Assembly (NCBI GenBank): GCA_917880885.1
Contig: OU862919.1
Coordinates: 16,324,001 to 16,388,000, forward strand
DNA from: Limnephilus marmoratus
Taxonomy: Eukaryota; Arthropoda; Insecta; Trichoptera; Limnephilidae
Reading direction: 5' to 3'
Length of the DNA: 64,000 bases
Position numbers and translations under genes: made by a program. Positions 52,501 through 63,145 of the stretch are shown piece after piece. The notes below the pieces were generated by a model. That model searched no databases. It was not told the DNA's origin and saw only the letters and a program-made list of their open reading frames with translations. Every line of letters begins with the position of its first letter. The stretch's first letter is position 1.

Positions 52501-53319
52501 GAGCATTGATTTGAAGTTATCGTAGTCATCTTTGACAGATAATGTATCGGTATAGGATAAATTTTGTATAAACTTATCCATATGTGAGTTAAATTCGTCC
52601 CATTTGGTGTGTTTTGTTTTAATCTTCGTCGAAATATGGGCCTTGTCTGAATGGAAAGAAGTTTGATAAGTGATGGTGATCGGGAAATGATCACTGGAGC
52701 AGGGGTCGGGGGACACCACCCACGAGGAGAGAGGTGCCAGATTAATAGAGCATATGGAGAGATCCACTGCACTGGGGTTTGTGTTGGGGCGAGAGATTCT
52801 AGTAGGAGATCCGTCATTCAAAAGAAAAAGGTTGGATTCATCTAGGAAATCCATCACACTTCGACCGTCTCGATCACAGAAAGCAGAACCCCAGACGGGG
52901 GAATGGGCATTAAAATCACCCAATAAATAGAAAGGAGGGCTTAGTTGACGGACAATTTGCAACCACGCTTGTTTATTGAAGTGCGATGTTGGGGGAAGAT
53001 AGATAGAAACAAAGGAAGTGTCCTTTATTTTAGCTGCAACCATTTGAAAGTCAGCATTGGGGGGTTTGATATTATTTATTGGGAAAAACGGAAGGGATTT
53101 TTTAATAAAAAGGGCAGCACCACCGCCCGTACCTTCCGGGCGATCATCGCGGAGACAGGAGTACCCTCCCACATTAAAGTGGGTGGATGGAGTAAACCAT
53201 GTCTCCGAGACAGCAGCCACAGAAACAAGGTTTGAATTTAATAGGTTAAGAAGGTTTGATTTGTTAGAAATAGCACTGCGGCTATTCCACTGAAGAATTC
53301 TGACATCTTGAAGAGCCAT
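49576..53319 (-). pseudogene. I-group LINE ORF2: endonuclease, reverse transcriptase, RNase H; two frameshifts
   Basis: Starts MALQDVRILQWNSRSAISNK (AP endonuclease) with ETWFTP, GGGAALFIKKS, LLGDFNAHSPVWGS and SSDHFPI. The reverse transcriptase has SNYRPIALSSTLSKIYEKLI, FGFRKKKSTQDNLAI, FIDIEGAFDNV, GLPQGDVLSPLLYNIY and EFADDIAFFL. RNase H shows LLFTDGSKS, IFSAECIAIIESL, LVLSDSLSSLQ and IPGHVGIVGNDIADSLAK. The C-terminal zinc region has CTFCGLDVGTLDHIFFDC. A frameshift near 51585-51595, beside an A run, separates the endonuclease/RT start from the RT core; a second near 49815-49830 cuts off the C-terminus. Nothing else is broken. Confidence 0.9.
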
Positions 53320-54703
53320 TTTGAATAAATGATTTTAATGTGGAAATAATAGAAGCAGCGTTGGACGGTAGATTAGTTTGAGAAGAAATTAGGTCAATTA
53401 GAAGCATAATAAGAGTTTGAATAAATGAAGAATTATCTTGGGAGAGTTGTTCAGAAAGCTTTTGATAGTTTGTTGAAGATGAATTATAATTGTTTGCGCA
53501 CCCATTTGTGGCGTGTGAAAGAGGAGAACCATTGGGATTTAAGAGAAGTGAGTTGTGTTGTTGCTGATCGTATCCACGAGCCTGTTTAGAGATAGGGTTT
53601 TTGTATGTGAATTTTGTTGAACGGGAAGATGTTGAGGAGGTGGCGAGAGGGTTGGATGAAGAGTTACTGGCTAAAACCTCGGAAAATGATTTTTTGACAG
53701 GCGGGAATAATTTAGAAGCCTGCAGAAAAGACAAGTTCTCAGAGGCCATAGAAATTTTTATATTTTTTTGGCGAGATTGTTCGGGGCAAGAAGAGTTAAT
53801 GGCGGAATGAGCGCCTAAGCAGTTAAAACATTTAGGTGAAGAGAGAGAAGAACATTGGTCAGCCGAGTGGTTTTCTCCACATTTGAAACATCTGGGAGGG
53901 GATCTGCATGCAGCTTTGGTATGACCAAAACGGCAGCAGTTGAAACATTGAGTGGTGGGATAAGTGTACATTTCAACTGGTAAGGAGTTGAAAAATAAAT
54001 AAATATGGGAGGGAAGAGATTGTTCGAATGTGATGACGACAGATTGGGAGGGCTTCCAGGAAACGATGCCCTCAGAGGTGTCCTTATAATTTAGCCTCCT
54101 GGCTTTTATGGGATTGCCGATATGTTGGGGGGTTGAAAGTGAGGATAGGATTTCTGGAATGGACAGATCGGTCGAGATACCCCTGACCAGGTCCATTCGA
54201 GTGACATTGAAAGTTGGGATGTACGCCTTGAATTTAGAATTAGATGAAATAAATATATTTTTGATAAAGTTGTTGGCGGCTGAACCTGACAGGAATTCAA
54301 CAGAGATTCGGAAGCGACCCTCGGCTTTAACACCTCCAGGTTTAATCGAAAGGTTCTTGTTATTTGAAAGAAATTTACCAAATTCAAGAGGATGGATGGT
54401 TTTACCTTGTTCAGTTTTTTGCGCATATACAATGTAGGGGCCACGGGAATGAGTAGAGTAAAAGATTGTTGGAGGAGGTTGAGGAAGAGCTGGAGGGGAC
54501 TGAGAAGACAAAGGCGAATCATGTTTTTTTGGGGAAAGGGGACTAAATTTTCTTTTTTTAATTGAGGTTAGGATGACAGATTCATTGTCTGAAATGTTTG
54601 AATGTTCTGAAAAGTCTATTTTATCTGAAATGTCTCCATCTGGAGGGTCAGGAGGGGGATCTGGGGGCTTTGTAAGGGGTACAGGAGGGAAATCCTCCTC
54701 CAT
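53282..54703 (-). CDS. I-group LINE ORF1, gag-like zinc-knuckle protein
   Basis: Intact 473-residue frame. The N-terminus is Pro/Asp/Ser-rich (EEDFPPVPLTKPPDPPPDPP). The middle (about 90-240) has the fold pattern of LINE gag proteins (YIVYAQKTEQ, RFRISVEFLSGSAANNFI, VVITFEQSLPSHIYLFFNSL). Three zinc knuckles follow: CFNCCRFGHTKAAC (253-266), CFKCGENHSADQC (272-284) and CFNCLGAHSAINSSC (292-306). The C-terminus is Ser/Asn-rich. Such proteins package the element RNA. The stop lies 38 nt downstream of the ORF2 start, so ORF2 is probably expressed by reinitiation. Confidence 0.88.
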   Translation of the reverse strand: MEEDFPPVPLTKPPDPPPDPPDGDISDKIDFSEHSNISDNESVILTSIKKRKFSPLSPKKHDSPLSSQSPPALPQPPPTIFYSTHSRGPYIVYAQKTEQGKTIHPLEFGKFLSNNKNLSIKPGGVKAEGRFRISVEFLSGSAANNFIKNIFISSNSKFKAYIPTFNVTRMDLVRGISTDLSIPEILSSLSTPQHIGNPIKARRLNYKDTSEGIVSWKPSQSVVITFEQSLPSHIYLFFNSLPVEMYTYPTTQCFNCCRFGHTKAACRSPPRCFKCGENHSADQCSSLSSPKCFNCLGAHSAINSSCPEQSRQKNIKISMASENLSFLQASKLFPPVKKSFSEVLASNSSSNPLATSSTSSRSTKFTYKNPISKQARGYDQQQHNSLLLNPNGSPLSHATNGCANNYNSSSTNYQKLSEQLSQDNSSFIQTLIMLLIDLISSQTNLPSNAASIISTLKSFIQNGSSRCQNSSVE

Positions 54704-54974
54704 TGTTCAAAAAATTACAGCTTATATAAAAAGTGACAGAAGTAAAAAAATTATATAAATATCTGAAAATGAGCAGCAAGAAGTGACTCCTGGAAGATCA
54801 GGGGGGAGAAGATTCCAACACACTAAACTTTTTACAGCCAAAACACAATAAAAAGATTGGTTTAAGAATATTTTTTGAAAGAGCAAAACAAAAGAACTGA
54901 TGACAGCCAAATGTTATTGTTGCGAGTCTCTCCTTTTGTTCTTAAAGAATAAAAATTCGAAGAAGCACTGTTGT

Positions 54975-55260
54975 TAAGGAGTCCTCCATTAATCACGTGA
55001 TGTTTTTTAGCAACTTTTTACCTCCCCCCGTGGTGATATGTGGTGAGGTTTTAGACTAACCCCTCCCCCCCCCCCCCCAAAATCACATGTACCTATTTTT
55101 TTAGTACAAAGTATTTTGAAATTTTCAGAATATTATCACGAAAAATAAATACACGTGATATCTCATTATACCCCCCCCCCCCCCTTGGTGATTTTCCGTG
55201 ATTTTTTCCGAACCCCCCCCCCCCCTTTCGAGCCTCACGTGATTAGTGGACGACCCCTAA
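54975..55260. mobile_element. PIF/Harbinger-type MITE with C-runs
   Basis: 280 bp (54978-55257) flanked by TAA on both sides. Ends GGAGTCCTCCATTAATCACG and, from the right, GGGGTCGTCCACTAATCACG. Long C runs and TGGTGATxT words fill the middle. It lies 31 bp from the end of the I-group LINE. Confidence 0.82.
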
Positions 55261-55461
55261 GGTATCTTATAAATTTGATTAAATGGTGTTTTATAATGTG
55301 ATTTAGCTTTCATTTAATATAACATACTTTTGAATTTAACAGTAGGTAAAAACGAAGAATAACTAATGTTGAGTAGTTACACTACTTTTAAGTCGGAATG
55401 AGTTAAATATATTCAGATCTAAAATTAGAGACATGATCTAAAACCCGGGCAACGCTGGGTA

Positions 55462-55634
55462 TTAGGGAACGTACCCATACTACGTGACCTGTTCGGGGGG
55501 GGGGGGGGTCTTCAAAATACCACGCTTGGTACAAATGAGCGGCGGCGTCCTTAGGTTTTTGGTCACCGGGGGGGGGGGGGGGGGGTTAAAAATCGCAAAA
55601 AAAGTTGGTCACGTAGTATGGGTACGTTCCCTTA
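55462..55634. mobile_element. PIF/Harbinger-type MITE with G-runs, copy 2
   Basis: 167 bp (55465-55631) flanked by TTA on both sides. Both ends read GGGAACGTACCCATACTACG inward with no mismatch over 20 bp. The inside matches 38914-39074, with longer G runs. The near identity of the two copies suggests recent activity. Confidence 0.88.
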
Positions 55635-56008
55635 AGCTAGTATTAGGTAAATAAATGTGAGCAATTTCCAACTGTGCTTATTATTTTACTATAATATCGT
55701 TATTCCTCATTGTATTTACAAAAATTGCAAAGGTATAATATACCTACATGCAATTCTAATTTTGAGATCAGTAGATATCAAAATAGAGAAATCCAGTCCA
55801 TTTTTTTATTTTTTTTTAATGAATAAAGACCTTCAAACTTAAATAACTGCATTTTTATTTTTATTTTTATAGTTAGTTTTAATAGTTAAAATAATTGTCA
55901 AAGTTTTAATTTTTCTAGTCCACCAGAAAAGCACCATATCTATGGTGGATTGTTAATATGATGATATGCTCTTCTCCCACCGATAGTTTATTAACCTTCA
56001 AGTTGTCA
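55635..56008. other. Intergenic, nothing recognised
   Basis: AT-rich, with TATTT-rich runs near 55800-55870. No feature. Confidence 0.35.
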
Positions 56009-56668
56009 TATTGAATCAGTGATGTTATGTCGAGGGAAATTTCCCTATATCTAGGGGAGAAAAATATTTTTTAGGGATAAGGGAAATCAGGACAAAATCT
56101 AGGGAAATTTCGAACTCTGGCAAAATGTTTATTACATATGACAATATTACTGGTATTTTTATATATATATTATATACGTATACATATATATTTTTTGGAA
56201 TTCCTATGAATCTTAATTATTGTTCATGTACTTACATGCAATGTTATTTTTAACACTGACAACTCAAAATGATATTATATGTATCTAAAAAGATAAATGG
56301 GACCTCTGAAAAAAAATTTAATTTATGTTTTAAGTTCTGTTTTTTCGGTGATTGTGGTTAATTTTTATTTTGCAAAGTGTTTTTTTTTTTATTTGGAATT
56401 CAGTTTAGTGGTGAGTGCATTCGTACTTTTAAATTATTACTTCACGTAGAAAAAAGTGTTTTATTTGGAAAAGCACAGTATTATTAGTATATTTACCAAG
56501 TTCCGATATCTTTCCAATTAATTAATCATATTAATTAACATATAACAGGATTAGTGTTACACAATCAGGTGGCTACGTAGGTAATTGCGTAAATGTGAAA
56601 TTCTAGGGAAATTTCACTTCGAAATCTAGGGAAATAATTTTTTTGGGCAGAACATCCCTGTTTTAAAT
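56009..56668. mobile_element. hAT-like non-autonomous element
   Basis: Ends CAGTGATGTTATGTCGAGGG (56017) and, from the right, CAGGGATGTTCTGCCCAAAA (56660). Subterminal CTAGGGAAATTTC motifs are repeated at both sides. Flanking 8-mers TATTGAAT and TTTTAAAT agree at six of eight positions. No transposase. Confidence 0.6.
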
Positions 56669-57604
56669 GATAAACAATATGGCGGAATCATGAATCATGA
56701 GGCTACTATGACATGACAATTAGGTGTGAGAAATCGTTTTTATTCAAGATTAACTGCTTTTAATATTGGAAAACATTGGTAAAATGTCCACATTTCACCG
56801 CTACTGTTATTGTATTTAATCAAAGTGCAATATAAAAACAATAAATCTCTCTCTTTCATTGTTAATACATGTGACATCGTGTTTTGTGTTAGGCGTTACT
56901 TTGTAGGTACATTGTTTTATGTATAACACATACAGAAACTGGTATTTATACCTAATACTGATCATGACGATTGTGTGTATAAAAAGCCCTTGATACTAAA
57001 AAGAATTTGAAAATACGATCGATGTATCGTCAACCAAATGTCAAATATGACAATAGGCAAAATTTGTTGCAGATTTTCCGCAAATATAGCCCCTTTCGTA
57101 AATTGTTGAGGGCCTAAATTATGTTTCAATAAACACAATAACTATTATTTATCTAAATCTCTATAAACAGTATGAAAATAAACCAAAAACACGAAATGTT
57201 GAATTGCGTATGTGCACTTGTCATTTCAAATGTCAATACAATACAATAAACGCGATCACTAGGTGACAGTGGGTGAGTGTGACGCGTGACGTCACCATTC
57301 ACCATTTCAGTAATGCCAACTTAACGCTGTGTTTTCAGGAGAGGTTGAAAAATGCACTTTTTAATAATTTTTTAAAAACTCTGCGTTTAATATTATGAAA
57401 TAAAAGTTATATATTCAGAATCAGCGTTTATTGGTCTATATGAACATATTTTTTTAAAGCCATAATATTTTTCACTGGAGTTCCTTATTGCAAATTAAAA
57501 ATATTTTTCCCACTTTATGTGTTTTAGATTTTTTACAAAAAATGTAGGTTACACAGCTTTACTTTAACACCATGAGTTATGTGTTTAGTATTGCCATTTG
57601 ATCA
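56669..57604. other. Intergenic, nothing recognised
   Basis: AT-rich sequence with no gene, RNA or element ends that could be supported. Confidence 0.35.
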
Positions 57605-58002
57605 ACAGTGGCGCCCTCCATGGGCGCCCACAGAAAATTTTCTAGGGGGGGGCAACATATTTTTAGTAATGTTTTAATGTGGTTTTAATTTACTGTAGCG
57701 TATTAATTTGTGTGGTGAACGAACGGACAGGACACTGTAGTAAATGAAGGGTATACTGTAGCAACAATTTTTTTATTAACGTAATATATGCATAGAACAA
57801 AAAAAAATTACAACATAAATTTAAAATAAAATTTATTCTTTTATCATAAACAAGAACTGGAGTCGTCGGTTATAGCTACCAAACAATTCTACAATTTTAT
57901 CCATAAAGTCTTTTTTTGTTGCTGTTCACTTTGTCTCTGTGTCCAGGGGGGGGGCAAGTGCCCCCCCTTGCCCCCCCCTGCGGGCGCCCATGGCGCCCTC
58001 CT
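57605..58002. mobile_element. hAT-like MITE, GGGCGCCCA ends
   Basis: Left end CAGTGGCGCCCTCCATGGGC and right end, read inward, GGAGGGCGCCATGGGCGCCC share the ATGGGCGCCC block, followed on both sides by G/C-rich runs. The exact right boundary and any duplication are uncertain. Confidence 0.5.
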
Positions 58003-58394
58003 ATGTTTTCTACTCTTATTTGACAGACTGTACGTAAGTACATTATGTTTACAAAACTTGCAGAAGAAAATATATACCCAAAGCTTCAAAATCCATGTTG
58101 ATAGGTGACCCGACAGTTGATCCTACGACAGTTAATGATACCTAATTATTTTAAAATTAAAATCAAACCTAACATTACTTTCAAAAATAAGTTTGTGTCG
58201 ATATCAAATGAATTTATTTACGGTGTCGATTTTTTGTACCTATACGCTTGTATATAAGTAGGTACAGTATATAAACAGGTAGTTTTTTCCTCCATGCTTT
58301 TGAATGAAAATGTGTTTTATACTTTTGTTATTCGGCGGTAGGTACCTACATCATCTCTGCACACCCTTTGGCACACTTACATAGTTATACTGTA

Positions 58395-59661
58395 GGTATA
58401 CCCAGTGGCGTATGTCACCCCCCCCCCCTATGAAAGTTGACTTGAGAACAAATTCAAAACGCTAAATTGGACTTCATAAAATTAGTCCATCCTGGGGGGG
58501 GTGGCTAGGGAAATTTCAGATTTCTCCACAAATATAGGCTATCTTCGCCTATAAAAAGACCTGGGCACAATATCGGGGCACTCCACGGGGAACATATTAA
58601 AGAAAATAACAGACCGTGTTCTAGGCTTGTTGAAAAAGTATCGATATATCGATGTATCTAACTAACTAACTAACTAACCATCACGCCGTTTCCCCGCAGG
58701 GGTAGGCAGAGAGGACGGACGGGACGGACCGCCAAACATCCCGGTCTTGGCACACATTCCTTGCCTCGTTTATATACTATCGATGTATCGATATTTTTAA
58801 TTCAATACATCGATATTTTTAGCCGATATATTTTGATCCGACATATCGATATACCTATCGATACAAAATATAGAATATCGAAAATTGTATCAAAAACGAT
58901 ATTTTTTTATTTATGTAACTAAAGTCACTAGAATCCAAAACCGTATAGGAACGAACGGAAAAAATGTAACTGTATTGGGTCATGACATCTGGCGGTTGAA
59001 ATTTTAACTATTAATAGCTTACAAATCTATTGTCTACATTAGTATTTGTGATCACACTAATCACTAATACTATCTCATACGTGTAGGTACATACATAGAA
59101 ATGTATGCTATTTTTCGCCATTTTTTTCTAAGTCACTCCTTGATTATATCTTGTCCTAAACACGAAGTCCTCTTTGACGGATTAATACGCCAATAGAATG
59201 TTACTCAGTTTACATATAAGTCAGAAGACAGCTTTTTAGTTTTTGATATTTTTGTAATTATTAACTAATAAAAATGAATACTGATAAAATACCTTCATCT
59301 TTATTGAGCTTTTTGTACATTTAAAAAACACATTGTGTATAAAAATTACTATTGATAATATTGTGTTGAATACACTTTTATTTTAAAAACGCAAAATCTT
59401 TTGAAAATTTGACCGATATATCGATACATCGATATTTTTTCCTCGATATATGGACGTCGATATAGATATTTTAATAAATATCGATACATCAATATATCGA
59501 TTTTTTTTTAACTTTCGACATCCCTACCGTGTTCATGTATACAATACTTTGGTGAAAATATCCTTCGTAATTTTTTTTCCACGGTCGAGTGTCACCCCCC
59601 TATCGGGTGGCACCCGGGGCGGACCGCCCCCCCCCCCCCTCGCTACGCCACTGGGTGTACC
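58395..59661. mobile_element. hAT-like element with 8-bp duplications and a nested CGATA-rich element
   Basis: Element 58403-59653: ends CAGTGGCGTATGTCACCCCC and, from the right, CAGTGGCGTAGCGAGGGGGG. Flanking 8-mers GGTATACC (58395-58402) and GGTGTACC (59654-59661) differ at one base, as expected for an old hAT insertion. Inside, 58620-59525 has inverted runs of ATCGATACATCGATA at both ends and looks like a second nested element. At 58656-58760 an (AACT)n run followed by CCCCGCAGGGGTAGGCAGAG resembles a retroposon tail. No transposase frame. Confidence 0.7.
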
Positions 59662-59967
59662 GTATTTTCCCTAAACCTACTGCATATTGTATGCAGTAGT
59701 AGAGAAAAAAGTATTCCGGGGGGGGAGGGCAACTGTTGGGGATCAACTTCATGGAACTAAATAGGACGAGCTTAGTTAGTACTTATAGTACCTAACACCG
59801 GCAAAGATTCAAGCGCAACAATGTAACCAATAGGTACGAATTGGTCGGATTGGCCGCGCAAAATATAGGTAACACTTTGGGCACGTGTCGTGTGTACCTG
59901 ATTGTGCAGGCAATTGGGTTGCGTTTACAAAATTAATTCTTGCAGTTCACTTTGAACTAGGGAAAAA
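59662..59967. other. Intergenic, nothing recognised
   Basis: Mixed sequence with a G run near 59719-59726. No feature. Confidence 0.35.
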
Positions 59968-60310
59968 ATCGGTTTATGGGGGATGGTCCAAAAAAAAAAT
60001 TATTTTTTTTATACTAATTATGGGCCGGAAAATCCGAATCTGAAAGAATTAGGCGGCGGCAAGCAATATTAACTGAGTTAGACGACTTTAAAATTTTTTA
60101 TACACACACAGGAAAATAGTCATTTTGGAAGCATTTTGATTCCTAGAAAATCAAACTAGTTATTTTTATACTAACTATGGGCCGGGGAATCCGAATGTGA
60201 AAGAATTAGGCGGCGGCAAGCAATATTAACTGAATTACACGACTTTAAAATTTTCTATACACACACACATGAAAATAGTCATTTCGGAAGCATTTTGACA
60301 CACGAAGTAC
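59968..60310 (+). repeat. Direct pair of long-TIR arm sequence, 157-bp period
   Basis: Copies beginning ATACTAATTATGGGCCGGAA (60011) and ATACTAACTATGGGCCGGGG (60168) each continue AAAGAATTAGGCGGCGGCAA, GCAATATTAACTGA and GACTTTAAAATTTT. They match the arms of the 27745-28816 element, including the outer CGGTTTATGGGGGATGGTCC at 59970. Here the arms are tandem rather than inverted and have no minisatellite. Confidence 0.8.
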
Positions 60311-60624
60311 CAAGATCATAAGGCGCGTTCAGACGTTTCGATTTTTGTTGATCCACTTTTATTTAACGTAAAAAGTTGAATAAGATTATGTTCACACGTT
60401 TCAATTTAAGTAGAACCGAATTTGACATTCAAGATGGCGTCAACTAAAATTGTCAGTGCGTGCGTCTTTCTAACTTCTGATGTTCTGCGAGACGAGCTCG
60501 AGATTATGGATAAAAAACGTCGTATTTGAGCGAGAAAATGGATCATGAGAAGGAGTGAATTAGGCGCATCCAACACAATTTTGAAAGAAATGGCCCTAGA
60601 AGACTCCGGAGGATATAGAAATCA

Positions 60625-62313
60625 CTTGAGGGTAGGGTTGCCAGATGATAATTTGATAAAGGAGAACAGATAGGTCTAAAAAGGAGGATTTTCTGTAAAA
60701 AAGGAGGACATTCAGAAATTAAACGATTTTTTTATATTATTTTACTTTATTTTCTATCTTCTCTCTTCCCCCCCCCCCCCCCCTCCCCTAAAGTTCGTAG
60801 TAAAAACATTTTTTATGTTCAGAAAGCAAATTTTCCTGTTCTACGAAAAGAAACCTAAAATTCACGTGTTTACCCACAATGCAGAAAACCTTTTTCATGT
60901 CCTGACTGCAACTATTCTTTTTCTCGAAAAAAAAAACTGAAACGGCACTTGCTGACTCACAGTAGTGAAAAACCTTTTTTATGTCCCCATAGCGACTATT
61001 TATGCACTGCTTAACAGAATCTAAAAATTCACATGCTTACCCACAGTGGATAAAAACCTTTTTTATGTCCCAACTGCAATCATAAATGTTGTAAAAAGGA
61101 ACTTCTTAGAAATCATTTGCAGACTCACGGTGACGTAAAACCTTTTACATGTTTCTACCACGACTGTTCATGTACTACAATGAGGCGGTTGGAAACACAA
61201 AAAATCACGTTTTTACCCACAGTGGAAAAAACTTTTTTCTTGTCTCGAATGCAGTTATTCAAGTTCTCGAAATGGAAATTTTAAATCTACCGCGTGATTC
61301 ACAGTGAAGAAAAACCTTTTTCATGTTCTGAGTGTAACTATATAGATTGTCAGTATTTGTGTTATCGCAAGGGACATCTAAAATATGACATGTCAACCAA
61401 CAGTGGACAAAAACCTTTTTCGTGTCCCGACTGCAACTATTCATGTTATCAAAAGGGACGTCTAAGAACGCACATGCTAATTTACAGTGGAGAGAAACCT
61501 TTTTCATGTCCCGACTGCAACTATTTATGTGCTACAAAGGGATGTGTCATGTGTCAAAAGTCACAAATTTACCATGGTGGAGAAAAATCTTTTTCAGTAA
61601 ATTTTCGTTTTTAAGCAATTGGCATAGCCTTGACATATTTCTTTCACCATAATCGGACAAAATTTCCCACTTTTTGTTATAATATTAGGAATTTTCTGTT
61701 TTTCAGTAATACTCCTTCTCGTACCTGAGCCGGCATCAGAGTCTGAGCTGGTCATAATTAAAAATATATATAAACTTCGTAGAACAAGGTACTGAAAAAC
61801 CTTTCGAGTCGAAGAGGCGTTATGTAATAAAGTATAAATTAAAGTCTATAATTTATGTACAATAGAGATATGCTTAGATAGCAGTATTTTTTTATTATTC
61901 TGGTCAATACCCGAACCCGGGGATTTTTTTTATTTCTTAACCACAGACAATTATTTACCTGTTGAGCGGACCATAAACAAAGAATCGACGGGAAACGATA
62001 AATCGCTGAGAAATTCTAAAAATCGGGAGATTTTATGCCGTTCCGGTAGATCGGGAGATGAAGGGAAAAATCGGGAGATCTCCCGTAAAATCGGGAGCTT
62101 CGGTAACACTGGGTCTGCGTCTCTGCGTGGAGGCAGGCGTGAGCGGTGACTCACCGCTCAGCCGCCCTGCCCCCTTTTGCGCCTCCCGCCAGCCCCGCCC
62201 GATGTTTAGCAAAAAGGAGGACTTACAGTAGGTAAGGGAGGACGGGAGGACAAAACATGGAAAAGGAGGACATGTCCTCCTTTTGGATACCATCTGGCAA
62301 CCCTACTTGAGGA
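60625..62313. mobile_element. hAT-like element carrying C2H2 zinc-finger cargo
   Basis: Element 60633-62305 (1,673 bp). Ends TAGGGTTGCCAGATGATAAT and, from the right, TAGGGTTGCCAGATGGTATC. Flanking 8-mers CTTGAGGG and CTTGAGGA differ at one base, and the Harbinger frame is restored when the element is removed, which fixes the boundaries. Subterminal AAAGGAGGA repeats occur at both sides (60660-60712 and 62213-62283). Inside is a decayed zinc-finger array and, at 61965-62115, a CGGGAGAT-rich repeat. No hAT transposase. Confidence 0.82.
60850..61615 (+). pseudogene. C2H2 zinc-finger array, about eight fingers, decayed
   Basis: Tandem units of 84-90 bp with the TGEKPF-like linker. Finger 1 (60893) reads PFSCPDCNYSFSRKKKLKRH, then LLTHSSEK. 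Another intact unit is PFLCPNCNHKCCKKELLRNH, then LQTHGDVK. Others have lost ligands (PFLCPHSDYL), contain stops, or are frameshifted near 61180-61290. The last open part (61294-61614) includes PFSCPDCNYSCYQKGRLRTH and a final degenerate finger. There is no start codon or other domain. The array was probably captured from a host zinc-finger gene. Confidence 0.8.
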
Positions 62314-63026
62314 TGACAGAAAAACAATTTGATGAGCTGCTTTCCAAAATTGGCGATAAAATTTTTCAGAGATGTTTAAATTAATAATAATTACTACTAA
62401 CTACAGTAACCGGAGAAGCAAGGAAATAATGCATATTTCGTTAAAGTAGCTTTACCATAACCTAAAAACGACAACGCCAAACGTCAAAGTTTGACATAGG
62501 TAGTTATTGTTATTAGATTTGTACAAATTATTTTTTCTTTCAATTTATGCGTATTAATGGTGACGCATGTCTCTGAATATTTACCGCTGTTTTCTGTCAT
62601 TATCATAATATATTGGGTAGGTAGTGTAAATGAAACACATATTATTTATTGCAGTATCACGGGCATTTCTATTTTTGTACACTTCTTGCTTTTGATCCCA
62701 AAAACAGGGATGCATAAATCTGAACATCAAATCATCCGACCATTTCAGATATTTTTTCGTATAAAACGGATTCCATGACGGTAGAAACTAGGAATGTCTA
62801 ACGAATATTGACATAAATGTTTGACGTCTACTTGTGCCCGCGAGTAACTATGGTAACCAAGATGGCGCGATCATACTCGAACGTCAAAAGTAGACGGGCT
62901 ATCAACTTTAGTTGGTCAACAAAAAACTTGTTCAACTTTGTTGAAAGAAGGTTCACACTCACACCTGTCAATATGCTTTCAAGTGTCGAGTTGATCAACT
63001 AAAATTGAATCGTGTGAACCGGCTAA

Positions 63027-63145
63027 TAGAAAAACAAGAAATGTACAAACACATGTGCCGGCAGTGTTACCAGCTCTCAAAACTATTTATCCCTATATTA
63101 TGAATTACAACTATCTCAACGGCCGTATTCTTAAACCAAAAGTAT
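63027..63145. other. Short unassigned stretch
   Basis: No feature seen. The stretch leads into a copy of the sequence AGTATGAAAATTCGT, which in the element at 27745-28816 directly precedes the minisatellite. Confidence 0.35.

Larger units (their letters stand above)
49479..54943 (-). mobile_element. Near full-length I-group LINE with 13-bp target-site duplications
   Basis: TCCTTTTGTTCTT occurs at 49479-49491 and 54931-54943 and brackets the element. On the minus strand the element starts GAGACTCGCAACAATAACAT at 54930, carries ORF1 (54703-53282) and ORF2 (53319-49576), and ends in a poly(A) tail of at least nine A at 49492-49500. ORF2 overlaps the end of ORF1 by 38 nt. Endonuclease, reverse transcriptase and RNase H in ORF2 and a zinc-knuckle ORF1 place it in the I/R1/LOA assemblage. 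Two frameshifts in ORF2 make this copy defective. Confidence 0.92.
60503..62386 (+). pseudogene. Harbinger transposase N-terminal fragment, split by insertion
   Basis: Left piece from ATG 60503: MDKKRRI, a TGA, then ARKWIMRRSELGASNTILKE and MALEDSGGYRNHL up to 60630. After the hAT-like insertion the frame resumes at 62307 with MTEKQFDELLSKIGDKIFQR CLN-stop. Across the junction it reads GGYRNHLRMTEKQFDELLSK, matching the N-terminal region of PIF/Harbinger nucleases. The DDE domain is absent. Confidence 0.78.
60319..63026 (+). mobile_element. PIF/Harbinger element interrupted by a hAT-like insertion
   Basis: Flanked by TAA at 60319-60321 and 63024-63026. Ends GGCGCGTTCAGACGTTTCGA and, from the right, GCCGGTTCACACGATTCAAT, about 75% alike over 35 bp. 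Removing the hAT-like element (60633-62305 plus one 8-bp duplication) leaves about 1 kb that encodes only a transposase N-terminus, so this was already a deletion derivative. Confidence 0.8.

Noticed and set aside
60850..61615. Functional zinc-finger gene
   Set aside because: Several fingers have stops, lost ligands or frameshifts, there is no start region, and the whole array lies inside a defined mobile element.
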